In this document: positions 36,201 through 48,361 of the stretch, in pieces | Layout of the letters: each line of letters opens with the position of its first letter | Numbering within the stretch: the stretch's first letter is position 1 | Assembly (NCBI RefSeq): GCF_963576675.1 | Contig: NC_088919.1 | Location: 43,236,501 to 43,300,500 of the forward strand | Reading direction: 5' to 3' | DNA from: Euphorbia lathyris | Taxonomy: Eukaryota; Streptophyta; Magnoliopsida; Malpighiales; Euphorbiaceae | Length of the DNA stretch: 64,000 nucleotides | Made by a program: the position numbers and the translations under genes | Notes under the pieces: generated by a model | Seen by the model: the letters and a program-made list of their open reading frames with translations, nothing else | Told to the model about the DNA's origin: nothing | The model's database searches: none

Positions 36201-36412
36201 CTGACTAGGGAGACTGACTCAATAGTAGGATTACCACCAACGGTTCCTGACCCTACTATCTTACCCTTTTTGTTGTCTCCAAAACTTACACTTCCACCTC
36301 GTTTACGCACAAATGTGATGAACTGAGTTTCATTACCAGTCATATGCCTCGAGCATGCACTGTCAATGTACCACATCTTTGACTTCTCAGCACACCTCAG
36401 GCTTACCTGCAA
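33283..36412 (-). pseudogene. pol: pol of element C, two stops and a frameshift
   Basis: All copia pol domains are present: protease [14 protein letters not shown], integrase with RSDNGGEF and [14 protein letters not shown] with [10 protein letters not shown], and RNase H with STIEAEYIAA (the family has STTEAEY). The start codon is TTG where other copies have ATG. TGG has become TAG at 35705-35707, a one-base insertion near 35000 shifts the frame between integrase and RT, and CAG has become TAG at 34168-34170. The C-terminus is IGMFNPLQ. The gag stop lies five bases upstream, so pol is not in the gag frame. Confidence 0.92.
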
Positions 36413-36417
36413 TATAG

Positions 36418-38160
36418 CTAGTTATCTTTAGGTACCCAAGTCTTTTTGGGTCCTTGTTTGTTAGGCTCAGCAGGTAAAGCATCATATTTCATCTTATGAC
36501 GACACACTTGGACAGTGTGTCCATTTTTCCCATAGAAGTCACAATTGACCTTCCGTTTAGGATATCTCACTGACTGGTCAGCACCCCAGTGCTGAGCGTG
36601 CCAGCACACCTTTGTGGTGTGTCCTTTCTTCCCACAGAAGTCACACTGGACATTCCGCTGAGGATTCCATCTCTGCTGACTAGTACTTCGGTACTGAGTG
36701 TTCAGAGGAATATTTCTTTTATTCGGAACCTTGAGTTGGTTCTGAATAGATGTGACATCCTTTTTCAGTTTCTTAGAATCTGATTGGACCTCGGAGACAA
36801 ACTATTGCATAATTTCTACATTACTATGCAAAGTTGAGTTGTCTTGGAGAAGATATCGAAGGTCACTCAGTTTGACCTCTTCAATCTCGTCTCATCGCTT
36901 GCTGAGTGCTCTAACCTTCTTGTTACACTTTTTGACAAGTGTGTAGAGGTCACTCAGGGCATTTATCATTTCATTTCTGAGCAAGGGTAGTGATATTACC
37001 TCAGGTGAGTGTGCCTCATCGTCAGATGAAACGGAGGGGTCAGCATGCTCAGAAACACAGGGCTCAGCAAGCTCATCTTCCATGAAGCAGATCTTTGCTG
37101 ACTCATCGGCATCGTCTCCTGATGATGATGACTCATCACTATCACTCCAGGTTGCCACCATTTCCTTCTTGTTGTTCTTCTTTTCCTTCCTTAAGGTAGG
37201 ACATCTTGATTTGATATGGCCAGTTTGATGATATTCAAAGCATGTGATTGGTTTTGAGTTGTCCTTCTTGTACTTGCTGTCTCTGGACTCAGCTTTGTAC
37301 TTATCAAACTTCTTGTAAGGCTTCTTTGAATACTTGTCATTCTTTCTGAACAGCCTTTTCATTTTTTTAGTGAACATGGCCATCTCTTCATCGTCTGTTG
37401 AGCTCCCGTCAGTGGAGTCAGCTTTCATGACAAGAGACTTTTGCTTCTTGTCTTCAGACTTCTCCTTCACCTCAAAGTTCTTCATTGAGATCTCATGGGT
37501 CAGCAGCGAGCCAATGAGTTCATCATACTTGTAAGTGGTTAAGTCTTGAGCTTCCTCAATAGAAGTTTTCTTGGCTTGCCAGCTTTTAGGAAGACTCCTC
37601 AGTATCTTCTTGACTTGCTCTTCCTCAGTAAAGATCTTGCCAAGTCTCTTGAGCTCGTTGATAATGTTTGTGAACCTTGCGTTCATCTCAGAGATTCCTT
37701 CATCATCATTCATTTCAAACAGCTCATACAACCTCATGTGTTGGTTCACCTTGGACTCCTTAACTTTGTTGGTTCCTTCGTAGGTGACCTCTAGTTTCTT
37801 CCAGATCTCCTGCGCTGACTCACAACCTGAAATTTTGTTGTACTCTGCAGCATCTAACGCACAGTGAAGCATGTTTATAGCCGAAGCATGATTTTGTAGC
37901 TTCTTGAGATCATCCTCTGTCCATTTAGTCTCAGCTTTAACAACCGTTTGGCCGTCAATAGTTTCAACAGGAACAAATGGGCCTTGGACTATAGAAAGCC
38001 ATGCACTCATATTTGTTGCCTGAATGAAATTTTTCATTCTTTCTTCCAGAAGGTATAGTTAGACCCGAAGAATAGAGGAGGCCGAGTTATAGATAGTCCC
38101 TCAGGTAAAATCTGAGTTGTCTGATTTCCTGGGAGGAAACGAGTGCTGTTCTCAGCCATT
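36418..38160 (-). pseudogene. gag: gag of element C, frameshift and stops
   Basis: It starts MAENSTRF at 38160. A one-base deletion near 38040 shifts the frame at the W-NRM motif; the main frame then runs from 38037. Stops are TGA at 36892-36894 (Cys codon lost) and TAG at 36802-36804. The first knuckle has a Cys-to-Tyr change (CFEYHQTGHIKSRC), and the last reads CDFYGKNGH. The coiled-coil region is similar to subfamily I, but only two C-terminal tandem knuckles are seen instead of three. Confidence 0.9.
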
Positions 38161-38206
38161 GTGGGGATCAGCTCAAGATAGTTATATCTTGCTCAGTGAG
38201 CTGTTA

Positions 38207-38219
38207 GGCTCGGATACCA
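38207..38219 (-). other. Primer-binding site of element C, one mismatch
   Basis: The minus strand reads TGGTATCCGAGCC, two bases from the LTR; A-to-C relative to the consensus. Confidence 0.8.
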
Positions 38220-38221
38220 CT

Positions 38222-39544
38222 TGTTGGTCCCTTATAACGTGACAAGTTTAGTTCCAAGGGGGGGGATAGGAACTAATTAAAATTTTATCCGTTTAGGCTG
38301 ACTTCTTTTCTTAAGAAAAGGTTTACACAGCGGCGCTAAGTAGTTTTAAGACACAAGCTTAGTCAACTTGTGACTAAGTCTGTTTCTTTCCTTGAGTCAG
38401 GAGATAGCACTTAGAGTCTATTCCTGAACTCAGCTTCTTAGTGCAATCAACTCAGCGTGAGTTCGTTACTTAGTCAGTTTTATAGCAAGCAATATATAAA
38501 GGAGTTTAAGGGTTAGAAATATGTTACTCAGCAGACATATCCTGGTTCGGCCTCTCCGCCTACGTCCAGTCCCCGGAACTCGTCCGAGCTTTTTGAATTC
38601 TCTACTGAGCTCTTTAAAGGTAGAGCACGAAACCTTTTACAATAGAAGCTGAGTATACAAGAGTACCTTCCTCTATACCTCTACTCACTCCTATATCTAC
38701 CACTGAGTACTATAACCGAGTACTCAACCTCTCCTTTCTATTCTTCTAGAAATGATAAAGTGTTTGTCCTAAACAATAATTGCTAAGACACTTTAGATGA
38801 TTGAAAATCACTCTAGACTTTTACACAATAATTGGAAATTGGTGTAAGGTTTTTGCTTTGCTTTTCTCACAGAACTTCAAGTATGAATTTGGACAGCGTT
38901 TCGACTAATTGAAGATCTACATCGAATGAAGCAAATGAGAGGCCTATTTATAGTGACACTTGAGGCACATGTTATTTCGAATTTCGAAATAACCATTGGA
39001 GGCAAACGGCTTCCTGTCGTTGTCACTCAGTACGCGCTCAGTGTTGTTGGCCAATGAGATTCCTGCATCTTCTGTCCACGGCAGTGCTCGGCAGCTTTTC
39101 GTCCAGTAAACAGAATGTTTCGACATATTTGGCAAAGTCTTCCAGACAGCTTCCTGCGCCTTCTGAACTTTACCCAAAGTAGAAATACTTTGTCTAGAAG
39201 TTGGTTCTTATCTGCCGCTGTCTTGTACTTCTTGTCGTTCCACTCAGCAGCTTCATCTTGAAGCAATTGAGAGAAGGCTTCTCGATCCTTCTTCAGGCTG
39301 TACAAAACGACCACGTTTTGAAATCTTGGGCCGTGAGGTCTTGATGTGTTGACTTGGGCTTGACTTCCACTTATGGGCTTTTAGACTTTATATCTTAATG
39401 TCTTATTAATCAATAAACTCAACATTGAACAAACACATTAGTATGAATAAATCAAAGCATTTAAATTTAATGTGTTAGAATATTTTTTATCAATTACATA
39501 AATAATTTTGTCAAATCAAAATCATGTGGAAAGGTGTTTCAACA
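38222..39544 (-). repeat. 5' LTR of element C
   Basis: At 1,323 bp it is about 1.3% different from 27928-29262 by eye. The U3 palindrome (about 38971-38993) and TATA box are kept. A 12-bp deletion near 39300 (in CTGAGCTTGTGC) truncates the U3 ORF found in the other copy. Confidence 0.93.
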
Positions 39545-39549
39545 AGCTT

Positions 39550-41988
39550 CACTTATCTGTTCAATGGAACATTGGGAGGTGGAGGAGATTAACTCACTGG
39601 TCCGTTTCTGTTCAGAATTGAGCTGGCTGAAGAGTTGATGAATCTGAACAGAGGTTGCATATACTGAGTGGGCAGCAGGAAGATTGTTGATTTGTCCTTG
39701 AAGGGAATCCATGTGCTGCACCATCTTTAGTTGAAGTTCTGCCAGCTTTTCAACAGATTCTTGCTTGGACTGCTGAGCTTGGAAAGTTGTTACGACACTT
39801 AGAAGATCTTTCAGTCCTTTGATTTCAGCTAAAAGCTGAGTGACAGATGAGACTTGGTTTGGCTCAGCATGACTTGATCCAGCAGCTTCAGTATGAGTCT
39901 GATTCAGATCCTGAAGCAAGGATTGAGCAGAGTCAATGATTCCTCGCCCAGATGCAGTTGCATTCAGGTAGGTGTAAGTGGGAGGATTTTGCTCAGCGGC
40001 CGGAGTGGTTTGGGGCTGGTCAGAGTTGGAGTTGCCAGCAGGGTCAGCAACTGGACTTGTATTTTGATTACCAGCAGGAACTGACTGGTTTTCAGGCTGT
40101 GTGGATGGTTTTGGAAGGGGATGATTAGCAGAAGTATTCACTAACTCAGGATCAGTCTGAAGCTGACCAAACGGTTTAGAACTGACCTGAGTAGGAGGTT
40201 CCTTAGCTGGAATAGCAGAATCATCGAGTATTTGCTCGGCAGCAGTTTTGGGAGCAGCTTGTTCCTCAGCATGATGAACAAAGACTGGCTTTTCCTTTGG
40301 CTTTTCAGGACATGGTTTGTTGAAGAAATTAGTCAGAGCAGCAAGTTGGATTTGTGGTGGAGAGTCATCCAGGATATCCTCTACAGAAGACTTTTGAGCC
40401 TTTTTCTTGAGTCTTCGTCTTTAACGGTTCTTTGGAGGAGAGGGATCAACGACAATTGTCTCAATATCCTCACTTTGCTCAGCCTCTTCAACCTGCTCAG
40501 TGTTCCTAACTTGCTCGGCATCACCTATAGGATTAGCATCCCAACTTGATCAATGACCTCAACCTGATCAGCATCAGCTTTATTAGTTGGCTCAATATCA
40601 ACTTCGTTCTCTGCGTCAGCATCATCATTAAACTGACCTCCAAGATTTTCAAAGTCATCACCTTGGTCAGTAGGTGATTTTTCAACATTATCCTCCTGAC
40701 TTCTCACAAAGTGTGAGTCTTCAGGTATGACGAAGTCAGTAGGAAGGGCTTCGATCGGTTTGGGTTCAGAGGACTTCTTCTTCTTCTTCAGGGGCATCTC
40801 AGGAGTATCTTGACTCTCTTCTTCAGGCTCAGCTTGCCTTTTGAGTTTTCCTGCTGACTTAGGTGTTTCCTGTCCTTCCTCTGTAGCAACTTGCTTTGAC
40901 CTTGATACAATTCTAAACTTCTTTGGGACAGCAAGTACATCTTTTGAACAGGTTTGCAGAGCTTTCCTTTTTCGGTCAGCATTAGCCTTTTTCACTTGCT
41001 TTCCCTTCCTGGTTAGCATACCATTGTCTTCCTCAGCTTCACCTGCTACCTTCTTTCCCTTTTTCAACTTTTTTGGTTGGTCAAAAGCCAAACCAAACAG
41101 GATACCAACAGTGATCTCAGTTCCCCAGACTTCGATCTCTTCAACCAAACTGACTTGATAATCCTTGAGGATTTTGGTGATGAGGGATCCTAACCTAAGC
41201 ATACCAGAACTTCGCAGAAATCCACCAATGAGAAAGACTGGCATGTTCAGAGGCTGGTAGGTCAGCAGGTGCCAGATGAAGCACTGCTCGAAATTCGTTG
41301 CTGAGGAGGCGCAATTGACTTTTGGAAAGATAAAATTGGTTAGGATGTAATGGACCATCTTTTGGTCTCGACCCATGCAAGTACTAGATACTTCTCCTAC
41401 GTAACCGGGAGGTCTACAGAATTCACCTGGGAATTTAATCTTACCATGGTCGTTTGTGGTTCGAAGTTCTGTCCCTTCGTTTTTCAGCTTCAGCAACTTA
41501 GCCAGATAAGGAGGATTGATGAAAATATTCTTTCCCTGGACCTCAGTGACCAAGTAATCCCTATTATCATTGGCTACTTTCAGGTTGGTGTAGAACTCCT
41601 TCACCAGTTCAGGATAAGTTGCCTCACGAATGGAGAATAGTCCTTCCCAGCCGTTCTTAGATATCCATTCGCATAAAGGCATTTCTGCTTCCACAAACCC
41701 TTTTGAGAACCAATGTGAATGATCAATCTTGTCCCCCTTAACGTGGTTGTATACTAGTGAGTAGGTTCTGGGTTTCTTGCCTTTCTCCTTCTGAGTCTCC
41801 TTCGATGAGCCAGCTTGGTCAGCTTTAGGGTTTTTTGCGACGGTGCTGACCTGAGTTTCGTCAGGCTGACCACCTTATTGGGATTCTGTTGATGTTTCTT
41901 CATATTCCTCCTGAGTGGAAGATGAAGGATTTTCATCGGAGTGATTTTAATCGTAATCAGCTCCGGAGAGATTTTGGGAGTCAGACAT
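39550..41988 (-). pseudogene. Main part of the envelope-like gene of element A
   Basis: It has the ATG (41986-41988) that D has lost but is more damaged otherwise: TAA replaces CAA at codon 14 (41947-41949), TAA replaces GAA at 41874-41876, a base is missing near 40537, and TAA replaces AAA near 40423. The longest open stretch (41694-40525) holds the putative plant transposon protein region. Continuation at 27927 is interrupted by element C. Apart from these lesions it is nearly the same sequence as D. Confidence 0.88.
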
Positions 41989-42086
41989 TTTCTTAAGAGT
42001 TCTTGAAGGATCTGGGATATTTGAGTGTTGGAAATAGAATGCCAGAGATTTTTGAGCATAAAGAGTAGGAAATAGGGATTCTTCCA

Positions 42087-42232
42087 CTATTTATATTATT
42101 ACCGAGGAGATCTGATTCGTTGAATTGGTCGTTTTTCCTCGAGATGATAAATCGACAATCATTCTGACATTTATGACACATACGGCGTATGTATCTTTCC
42201 AATAATTACGCTTACGTCATCCTAGGTGGCTA
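42087..42232 (-). promoter_or_regulatory. Putative internal promoter before the envelope-like ORF of A
   Basis: The conserved TAGCCACCTAGG/TGACGTA block is at 42213-42232, TATAAATAG at 42087-42095 and the ATG at 41986-41988 (minus strand). The region 42233-42497 behind it is the CTCAGCAT-rich spacer, without a gene. Confidence 0.5.
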
Positions 42233-42497
42233 TTCAATACGCGTGCTAGCATTAATTACACAACGAAACTTTACTCAGCATTTGGAATATCAAACGTTTT
42301 GGAACTTTGAGTAGTCAGTTTTGTGTAGGATACTTGTTTGTGAGCTTAGTAACTTAGCGTAGGATAATCACTCAGCATGTATGTCTACTCAGCATGGGGT
42401 GATTTCATGTCATTTTAAACTCAGCATGCAATAGTTACTAATTTAGCATAAATCACTCAGCATGGTAATCACTCAACATTCAATTAAGCACATAGAA

Positions 42498-45400
42498 TTA
42501 TTGAAGAGGATTAGACATACCGATAGCTTCCCTTAATATGTTGAATTGCTCACGAGCCAAGGGCTTCATAAAGATATCCGCAAGCTGTTCATTTGTTGAT
42601 ACGTAGGTCAGCTTGATCTCACCCTTGAGTACATGATCTCTGATGAAGTGATGTCTTATGCTGACATGCTTTATCCTGCTGTGTTGGATTAGATTCTTAG
42701 ATAAGTCAATGGCACTCTTATTGTCACATTTGACCTCTATTGTTTCTGTTTTGACACTATAATCCTCAAGTTGTTGCTTAATCCATAGGACTTGGGCCAC
42801 ACAGCTTCTGGCAGCAATGTACTCAGCTTCAGTTGTTGACAAGGCCATTGATGACTGCTTCTTACTAAACCACGAAACCAGACAGCTTCCTAGGAAATGA
42901 CATCCTCCTGAAGTGCTTTTTCGTTCTAGCTTATCTCGTCCATAGTCAGAATCAGTGTATCCAATCAGTGTGAAGTCACTTGTATTTGGATACCACAAAC
43001 CTGCATTAACTGAGCTCTGCAAATATCTGAAAATTCTTTTTACAGCTATTAAGTGAGATTCCTTGGGGTCAGCTTGGTATCTTGCGCAATAACATACTGA
43101 GTACTAAATGTCAGGTCTACTGGCAGTAAGATAAAGTAGAGAGCCTATCATACCTCGATATAACTTGCTGTCTACATACTTACCTTTCTCGTCAGCACAC
43201 AGGACTGTGTCAGTACCCATTGGGGTTGATATAGGCTTGCATTCTTCCATATCGAATTTTTTTAGAATTTCTCTGGCATACTTAGACTGACCAATGAAGA
43301 TGCCATTCTTACCTTGCTTGATTTGAAGTCCAAGGAAGAAGTTGAGTTCGCCCATCATAGACATTTCGAACTCAGTTTGCATCTGTTTACTAAACTCTTT
43401 GCACATAGAATCGTCAGTAGCACCAAAAATTACGTCATCTACGTAAATTTGTGCAAGCAGGGTATTTTTACCCTTTTTCTTAATGAACAAGGTTGTGTCA
43501 GCTTTGCCTCTGACATAATTCCTAGTCAGTAGGAAGTTGGTCAACCTCTCATACCAAGCTCTTGGAGCTTGCTTTAGGCCATATAGGGCCTTTTTGAGTT
43601 TATAAACGTGGTTTGGAAATTTTGGATCTTCAAACCTTGGAGGCTGACTAACATATACCTCTTCGTTTATAAAGCCATTAAGAAATGCACTCTTAACATC
43701 CATTTGATATAATTTAAAGTTCATAAAACTAGCATAGGCACACTGTATACGTATAGCTTCTAACCTAGCAACGGGTGCAAAGGTTTCACCGTAGTCAATG
43801 CCCTCTTGCTGACTAAAGCCTTGGGCTACAAGTCGGGCTTTATTTCTGACTACGTTCCCTTGCTCATCTAATTTATTTCTAAAGACCCACTTGGTTCCTA
43901 TGGTCTTTTGATTCCTAGGTTTAGGTACTAAATCCCATACCTCATTTCTTGTGAATTGATCAAGCTCTTCTTGCATAGCGTTGATCCAATATTCGTCGTG
44001 TTCAGCATCAGCAAAATTCTTTGGCTCATGCATTGAGACGAAGGCAACATTGCTGAGATACTTCCTAAGCTGATCTCTTGTCATCAGCTTGTTGTCAGCA
44101 GCATCAAGAATGGACTTCTCTAAATGTCCTCTTGGAATTTTTATTTCTTTGGGCAATGTTGAGTTGTTTGGAACAGGTGTTTCTACAATCTCTGCAGGAA
44201 TAGATTGGTCAGCAAAGGTTATTTCAATTTCTTGCTTACCTTTGGTCAGCCCTTGTATTGATGACTCAGAGGCTCCATTTTGTTCAGCGGAAGCTGAGCT
44301 TGGTTCATCTTCATCGAGTTGAGTTGACTTCCCTGCAGGGTCAGCTTCATCGAACTCAATATGGACAGACTCTTCTACAACCTGAGTTCATTTATTATAC
44401 ACCCTATATGCTTTGCTGTTAGTTGAGTACCCTAAGAAGATCGATTCGTCAGCTTTGGCATCAAATTTTCCAAGATTATCTTTTGTGTTGAGTATAAAGC
44501 ATTTACACCCAAAGGAACGAAAGTAGCCAATGTTGGGCTTTCGTCCTTTCCAAAGTTCATATGGGGTTTTCTTAAGAATAGGTCTAACTAAAGCCCTATT
44601 GAGAATGTAGCATGCTGTGTGGACAGCTTCACCCCAGAAATACTTTGGAAGCCTATTTTCACTCAGCATTGTCCTAGCAATTTCGACAATTGTTCTGTTC
44701 TTCCTTTCAACAACCCCATTTTGTTGTGGTGTTCTAGGAGCAGAGAAATTGTGGTCAATACCACTGGCTTCACAGAATTCATCAAACTGTTGGTTTTTGA
44801 ATTCTCCACCATTGTCACTTCTAATATGAGCTACTTTTAGATCTTTGCCATTTTCAAGTTTCTTAATCAATGTTGTGAACATCTCAAATGTTTCATCCTT
44901 GCTACTCAGCAAGATGATCCAAGTGTACCGAGAGAAATCGTCTACAATGACTAAGGAAAATTTCTTACCTCCCAAGCTGAGTGGCTGGACAGGTCCGAAA
45001 AGATCCTAGTGTAGTAATTCCAATAGTCTCTTGGTTGAGACAATATTTTTACTTTGAAATGACTTCTTAGTTTTTTTACCTTGCTGACAAGCATTACACA
45101 ATTGATCTTTTTCAAATTTAAGTTTGGGCAATCCCTCAACTAGTTGCTTTCTAGCTAATTTGGCAAGAAGGTCCATGCTTACATGACCAAGTCTTCTATG
45201 CCATAGCCAGGAGTTATCCTCTTTAGACACTAAGCATATATTTTTAGAAAACTGCTTTTCTAAACTCAGCATGTATACATTGTCTACACGAGGGGCAGTT
45301 AAAATCAATTCGTTTGTTTTTCCCTCGAGTATTTGACACTGAGTATCATCAAATACAACCTTTCTACCGCTCTTGCAAAGCTGAGCTTCACTCAGCAGAT

Positions 45401-45626
45401 TGCATTTGAGACATTTAACTAAGGAGACTGACTCAATAGTAGGGATACCTCCGATAGTACCTGAGCCGACTATCTTACCCTTCTTATTGTCTCCAAAGCT
45501 TACACTTCCACCTCGTTTAAGCTCTAGTGTGATGAACTGAGTTTCATCACCAGTCATGTGCCTCGAGCATGCGCTGTCTATATACCACAGTTTTGATTTC
45601 TCCACACATCTCAGGCTCACCTGCAT
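42498..45626 (-). pseudogene. pol: pol of element A, three nonsense codons
   Basis: The whole pol is collinear with E. In-frame stops are TAG at 45006-45008 (TTG in sister copies; at the LHLDLFGP motif of integrase), TGA at 44388-44390 (CGA) and TAG at 43104-43106 (CAG, shared with D). No frameshift separates these segments. Integrase RSDNGGEF and [18 protein letters not shown] and RNase H STTEAEYIAA are all recognisable. It begins ATGCAGGTGAGC, in frame with gag after UAG. Confidence 0.92.
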
Positions 45627-45632
45627 TTTAGA

Positions 45633-46963
45633 CTATTCATCTTTAGGTACCCAATTCTTTTTGGGTCCTCGTTTGTTAGCATAAACAGGTGCAAAGTCAT
45701 ATTTTAATTTGTGACGACATACTTTTATAGTGTGGCCACTTTTACCACAGAAGTCACAGTGAATTACCCTTTGAGGGTGATGTTGAGTGTGGTCAGCATT
45801 ATTGTGCTGAGCATGCCAACATACCTTAGTGGCATGTCCTTTCTTTCCGCAGAAGTCACATTGGACAATCCGCTTATTGTACCAACACACATCTCTTGTG
45901 TGCCCCTTTTTCCCGCAACAGTCACACTGCGTGAACTGTTTATGCTGACTAGTACTTGAGTACTCAGCATGGGATTTATTTTTATTTGAGCCTCTTATTT
46001 GGCTCTGTAGGGTAGTGACATCCTTTTTCAGTTTCTTTGAATCTGATTGGACCTTTGAGACAAACTTATGCATAAGTTCTATGTTACTGTGCAAAGTTGA
46101 ATTGTCTTGGAGAAGATATCGGAGGTCACTGAGCTTGACCTCTTCAATCTCATCACACCGCCTGCTGAGTGCCTTTACTTTCTTATTGCACTTTTTAGTT
46201 AGCTCATATAAATCACTCAGGGCGTTTATCATCTCATTTCTAAGCAAAAGTAAGGATGTTACCTCATTATTGTGTTCCTCCTGGTCAGTTTCATCATAGA
46301 GGTCAACTTGCTCAAAATAAGTGTGGTCAGCATCATCGGCCATGAAGCATATATTTGCTATTTCATTTTCATCAGCTTCTGATGAGGTTGACTCATCACT
46401 ATCACTCCATGTGGTTACCATAGCCTTTCTGCTGCCCTTCTTGTCTTTCTACAGCATGGGACAGCTTGACTTAATGTGCCCAGTTTGGTGGCACTCGAAA
46501 CAAGTGACAGGCTTTGAGCTGTCCTTCTTATATTTGTTTACGCTGGGCTCAGCTTTGTATTTGTCATTTCTTCTGAATGGCCTTTTGTTGTTCCTATCAT
46601 TCTTCCTGAACAGCTTCTTCATCTTCCTGGTGAACATTGCCATTTCCTCATCATCAGATGAGTAAGCTTCGGTGGAGTCAGCTTTCATGACAAGTGATTT
46701 TTGTTTCTTGTCTTCTGACTTCTCTTTTTCTTCAAAGTTTTTCATTGATATCTCATGAGTCAGCAACGATCCAATCATCTCATCGTACTTATACGTAGTC
46801 AGGTCCTGAGCTTCCTCCACTGCAGTCTTTTTGGCATGCAAGCTTTTGGGAAGACTTCTCAAGATCTTCTTCACCTGTTCTTCCTCGGTGAAGTTCTTTC
46901 CAAGTCTTTTCAGCTCATTTATAATGTTGGTAAATCTAGCGTTCATTCCCGAGATGTCCTCAT
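45633..46963 (-). pseudogene. gag: C-terminal two thirds of gag of element A
   Basis: It continues the N-terminal part at 58274-58730 after removal of element B. It carries the first zinc knuckle (CFECHQTGHIKSSC), an in-frame TAG at 46449-46451 replacing AAG just after that knuckle, the coiled coil and three tandem knuckles (CDCCGKKGH, CDFCGKKGH, CDFCGKSGH). It ends in TAG, with pol six bases on. Confidence 0.9.
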
Positions 46964-48299
46964 TGTTGAAACACCTTTCCACATAATTTTGATTTGACAA
47001 AATTGTTTAAGTATAATTGAAATACATATTCTAAACACACTAAGTTTAAATGCTTTGATTTATTATACTAATGTGTTTGTTCAATGTTGAGTTAAAACTG
47101 TTTATAAGACACAAGAATTAAAAGGCTCAAGCCTAATACAAGTGTTAAAGCCCAAGTCAAACAACTCAGTACAACTCGGCCCGCGTTTGTTAAAACGTTG
47201 TCGCTTTGGACAAAACGCAACTCAGCAAGAGAAGGATCTAGAAGACCTTCGGGAACAACTTCAAGATGAAGCTGCTGAGTAGTCTCGACAAAGCGTACAA
47301 GACAGCAGCTGGCTAATGAAAACCTCTAGACAAAGTATTTCTACTTTGGGTAAAGTTCAGACGACACAGTATGCTGTCCAGTTGACTTTACCATAAAAGG
47401 AGAGACAGTCTGCTGAGCTGATCGAGGATAGAAGATACACAATTCTGATTGGCCGAGAGCTCTGAGCAAGTCAGGATGACAACGACAGGTAGCCGTTTCC
47501 CTCCAACGGTTATTTCGAAATTCGAAATGACCAATGCCCAGACGTCTCTATAAATAGTGCCATCAGAAGCTTCATTCAACACAGAACTTGATCAAGTCAT
47601 TACACTGACCAAATTTCTACACAAGTTCTGCAAGCAAAGAAGCAAAGCAAATCTTACACTACAATTCTTATATCTGTGTAAAAGTCTAGAGTGATTATTT
47701 CAATCGTCTAAAGTGTCTTACTAAATCTTTGTATAGGACAAACACTTATCATTTCTAGAAGATAGAAAGGAGAGGCTGAGTACTCGGTTATAGTACTCAG
47801 CGAGAGATTAGGATTGAGTAGAGGTATAGAGGAAGGTACTCTTGTTATACTCAGTTGCTAAGATTGTAAAAGGTTTGAGGCTCTACCTTTAAAGAGCTCA
47901 GTAGAGGATTCGAAATCTCGGAACGTGTTCCGGGGACAAGACGTAGGCTTAGAAGAAGCCGAACCTGGATAAATCTGCTGAGTAAAGTATTTCTTACCTT
48001 TAACTCCTTATTTATATTGCTTGCTTAAAATAACCAAAAACTGACCAAGTAAAGAGGTCAAGTTGAGTTGTGCGCGTTAAACGCCTGAGCTCAGGAATAG
48101 ACTCTAAGTGCTATCTCCTGACTCAAGCTAAGAAACTGACCTAGTCACCAGTTGACTAAGCTAGTATCTTGCTGTTTACTCAGCGCCGTTGTTAAAACCT
48201 TTTTCCTTAGAAAAAGGAGTCTACCCTAATTGCGAAAAAGTTTAAATAGTTCCTAACCCCCCCTTGGAACTATACTTGCAACCTTACAAGGGACCAACA
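46964..48299 (+). repeat. 5' LTR of element B
   Basis: Ends are TGTTGAAACACC and GGGACCAACA. The near-palindrome TTTCGAAATTCGAAA (about 47513-47527) lies just upstream of TATAAATAG (about 47551). A GCTCTACCTTTAAAGAGC stem-like motif and GGACAAGACGTAGGC...GCCGAACCTGGATAA follow near 47880-47970, probably around the R/U5 region. Confidence 0.95.
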
Positions 48300-48301
48300 A
48301 G

Positions 48302-48314
48302 TGGTATCAGAGCT
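48302..48314 (+). other. Primer-binding site of element B
   Basis: TGGTATCAGAGCT begins two bases after the LTR; the first twelve bases match the plant initiator-Met-tRNA site. Confidence 0.85.
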
Positions 48315-48361
48315 TAAAAGCTCACTGTAAAAGGTCTAACAACCTTGAGCTGATCCCTACC

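Larger units (their letters stand above)
27928..39544 (-). mobile_element. Element C: subfamily II Sirevirus-like element inserted in A
   Basis: LTRs lie at 27928-29262 and 38222-39544 with duplication AACTT (27923-27927) and AGCTT (39545-39549), one mismatch. All parts are present in minus-strand order: 5' LTR, primer-binding site, gag, pol, promoter-like module, envelope-like gene, 3' UTR with three polypurine motifs, 3' LTR. LTRs differ by about 17 substitutions and one 12-bp indel by eye, making it the youngest insertion. Each of the three genes carries frameshifts or stops. Confidence 0.93.

Noticed and set aside
46449..47000. ORF that appears to start inside the LTR of element B and continue into gag of A
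   Set aside because: The start is an accidental fusion across the insertion junction at 46963/46964; the true gag start of A is at 58730.
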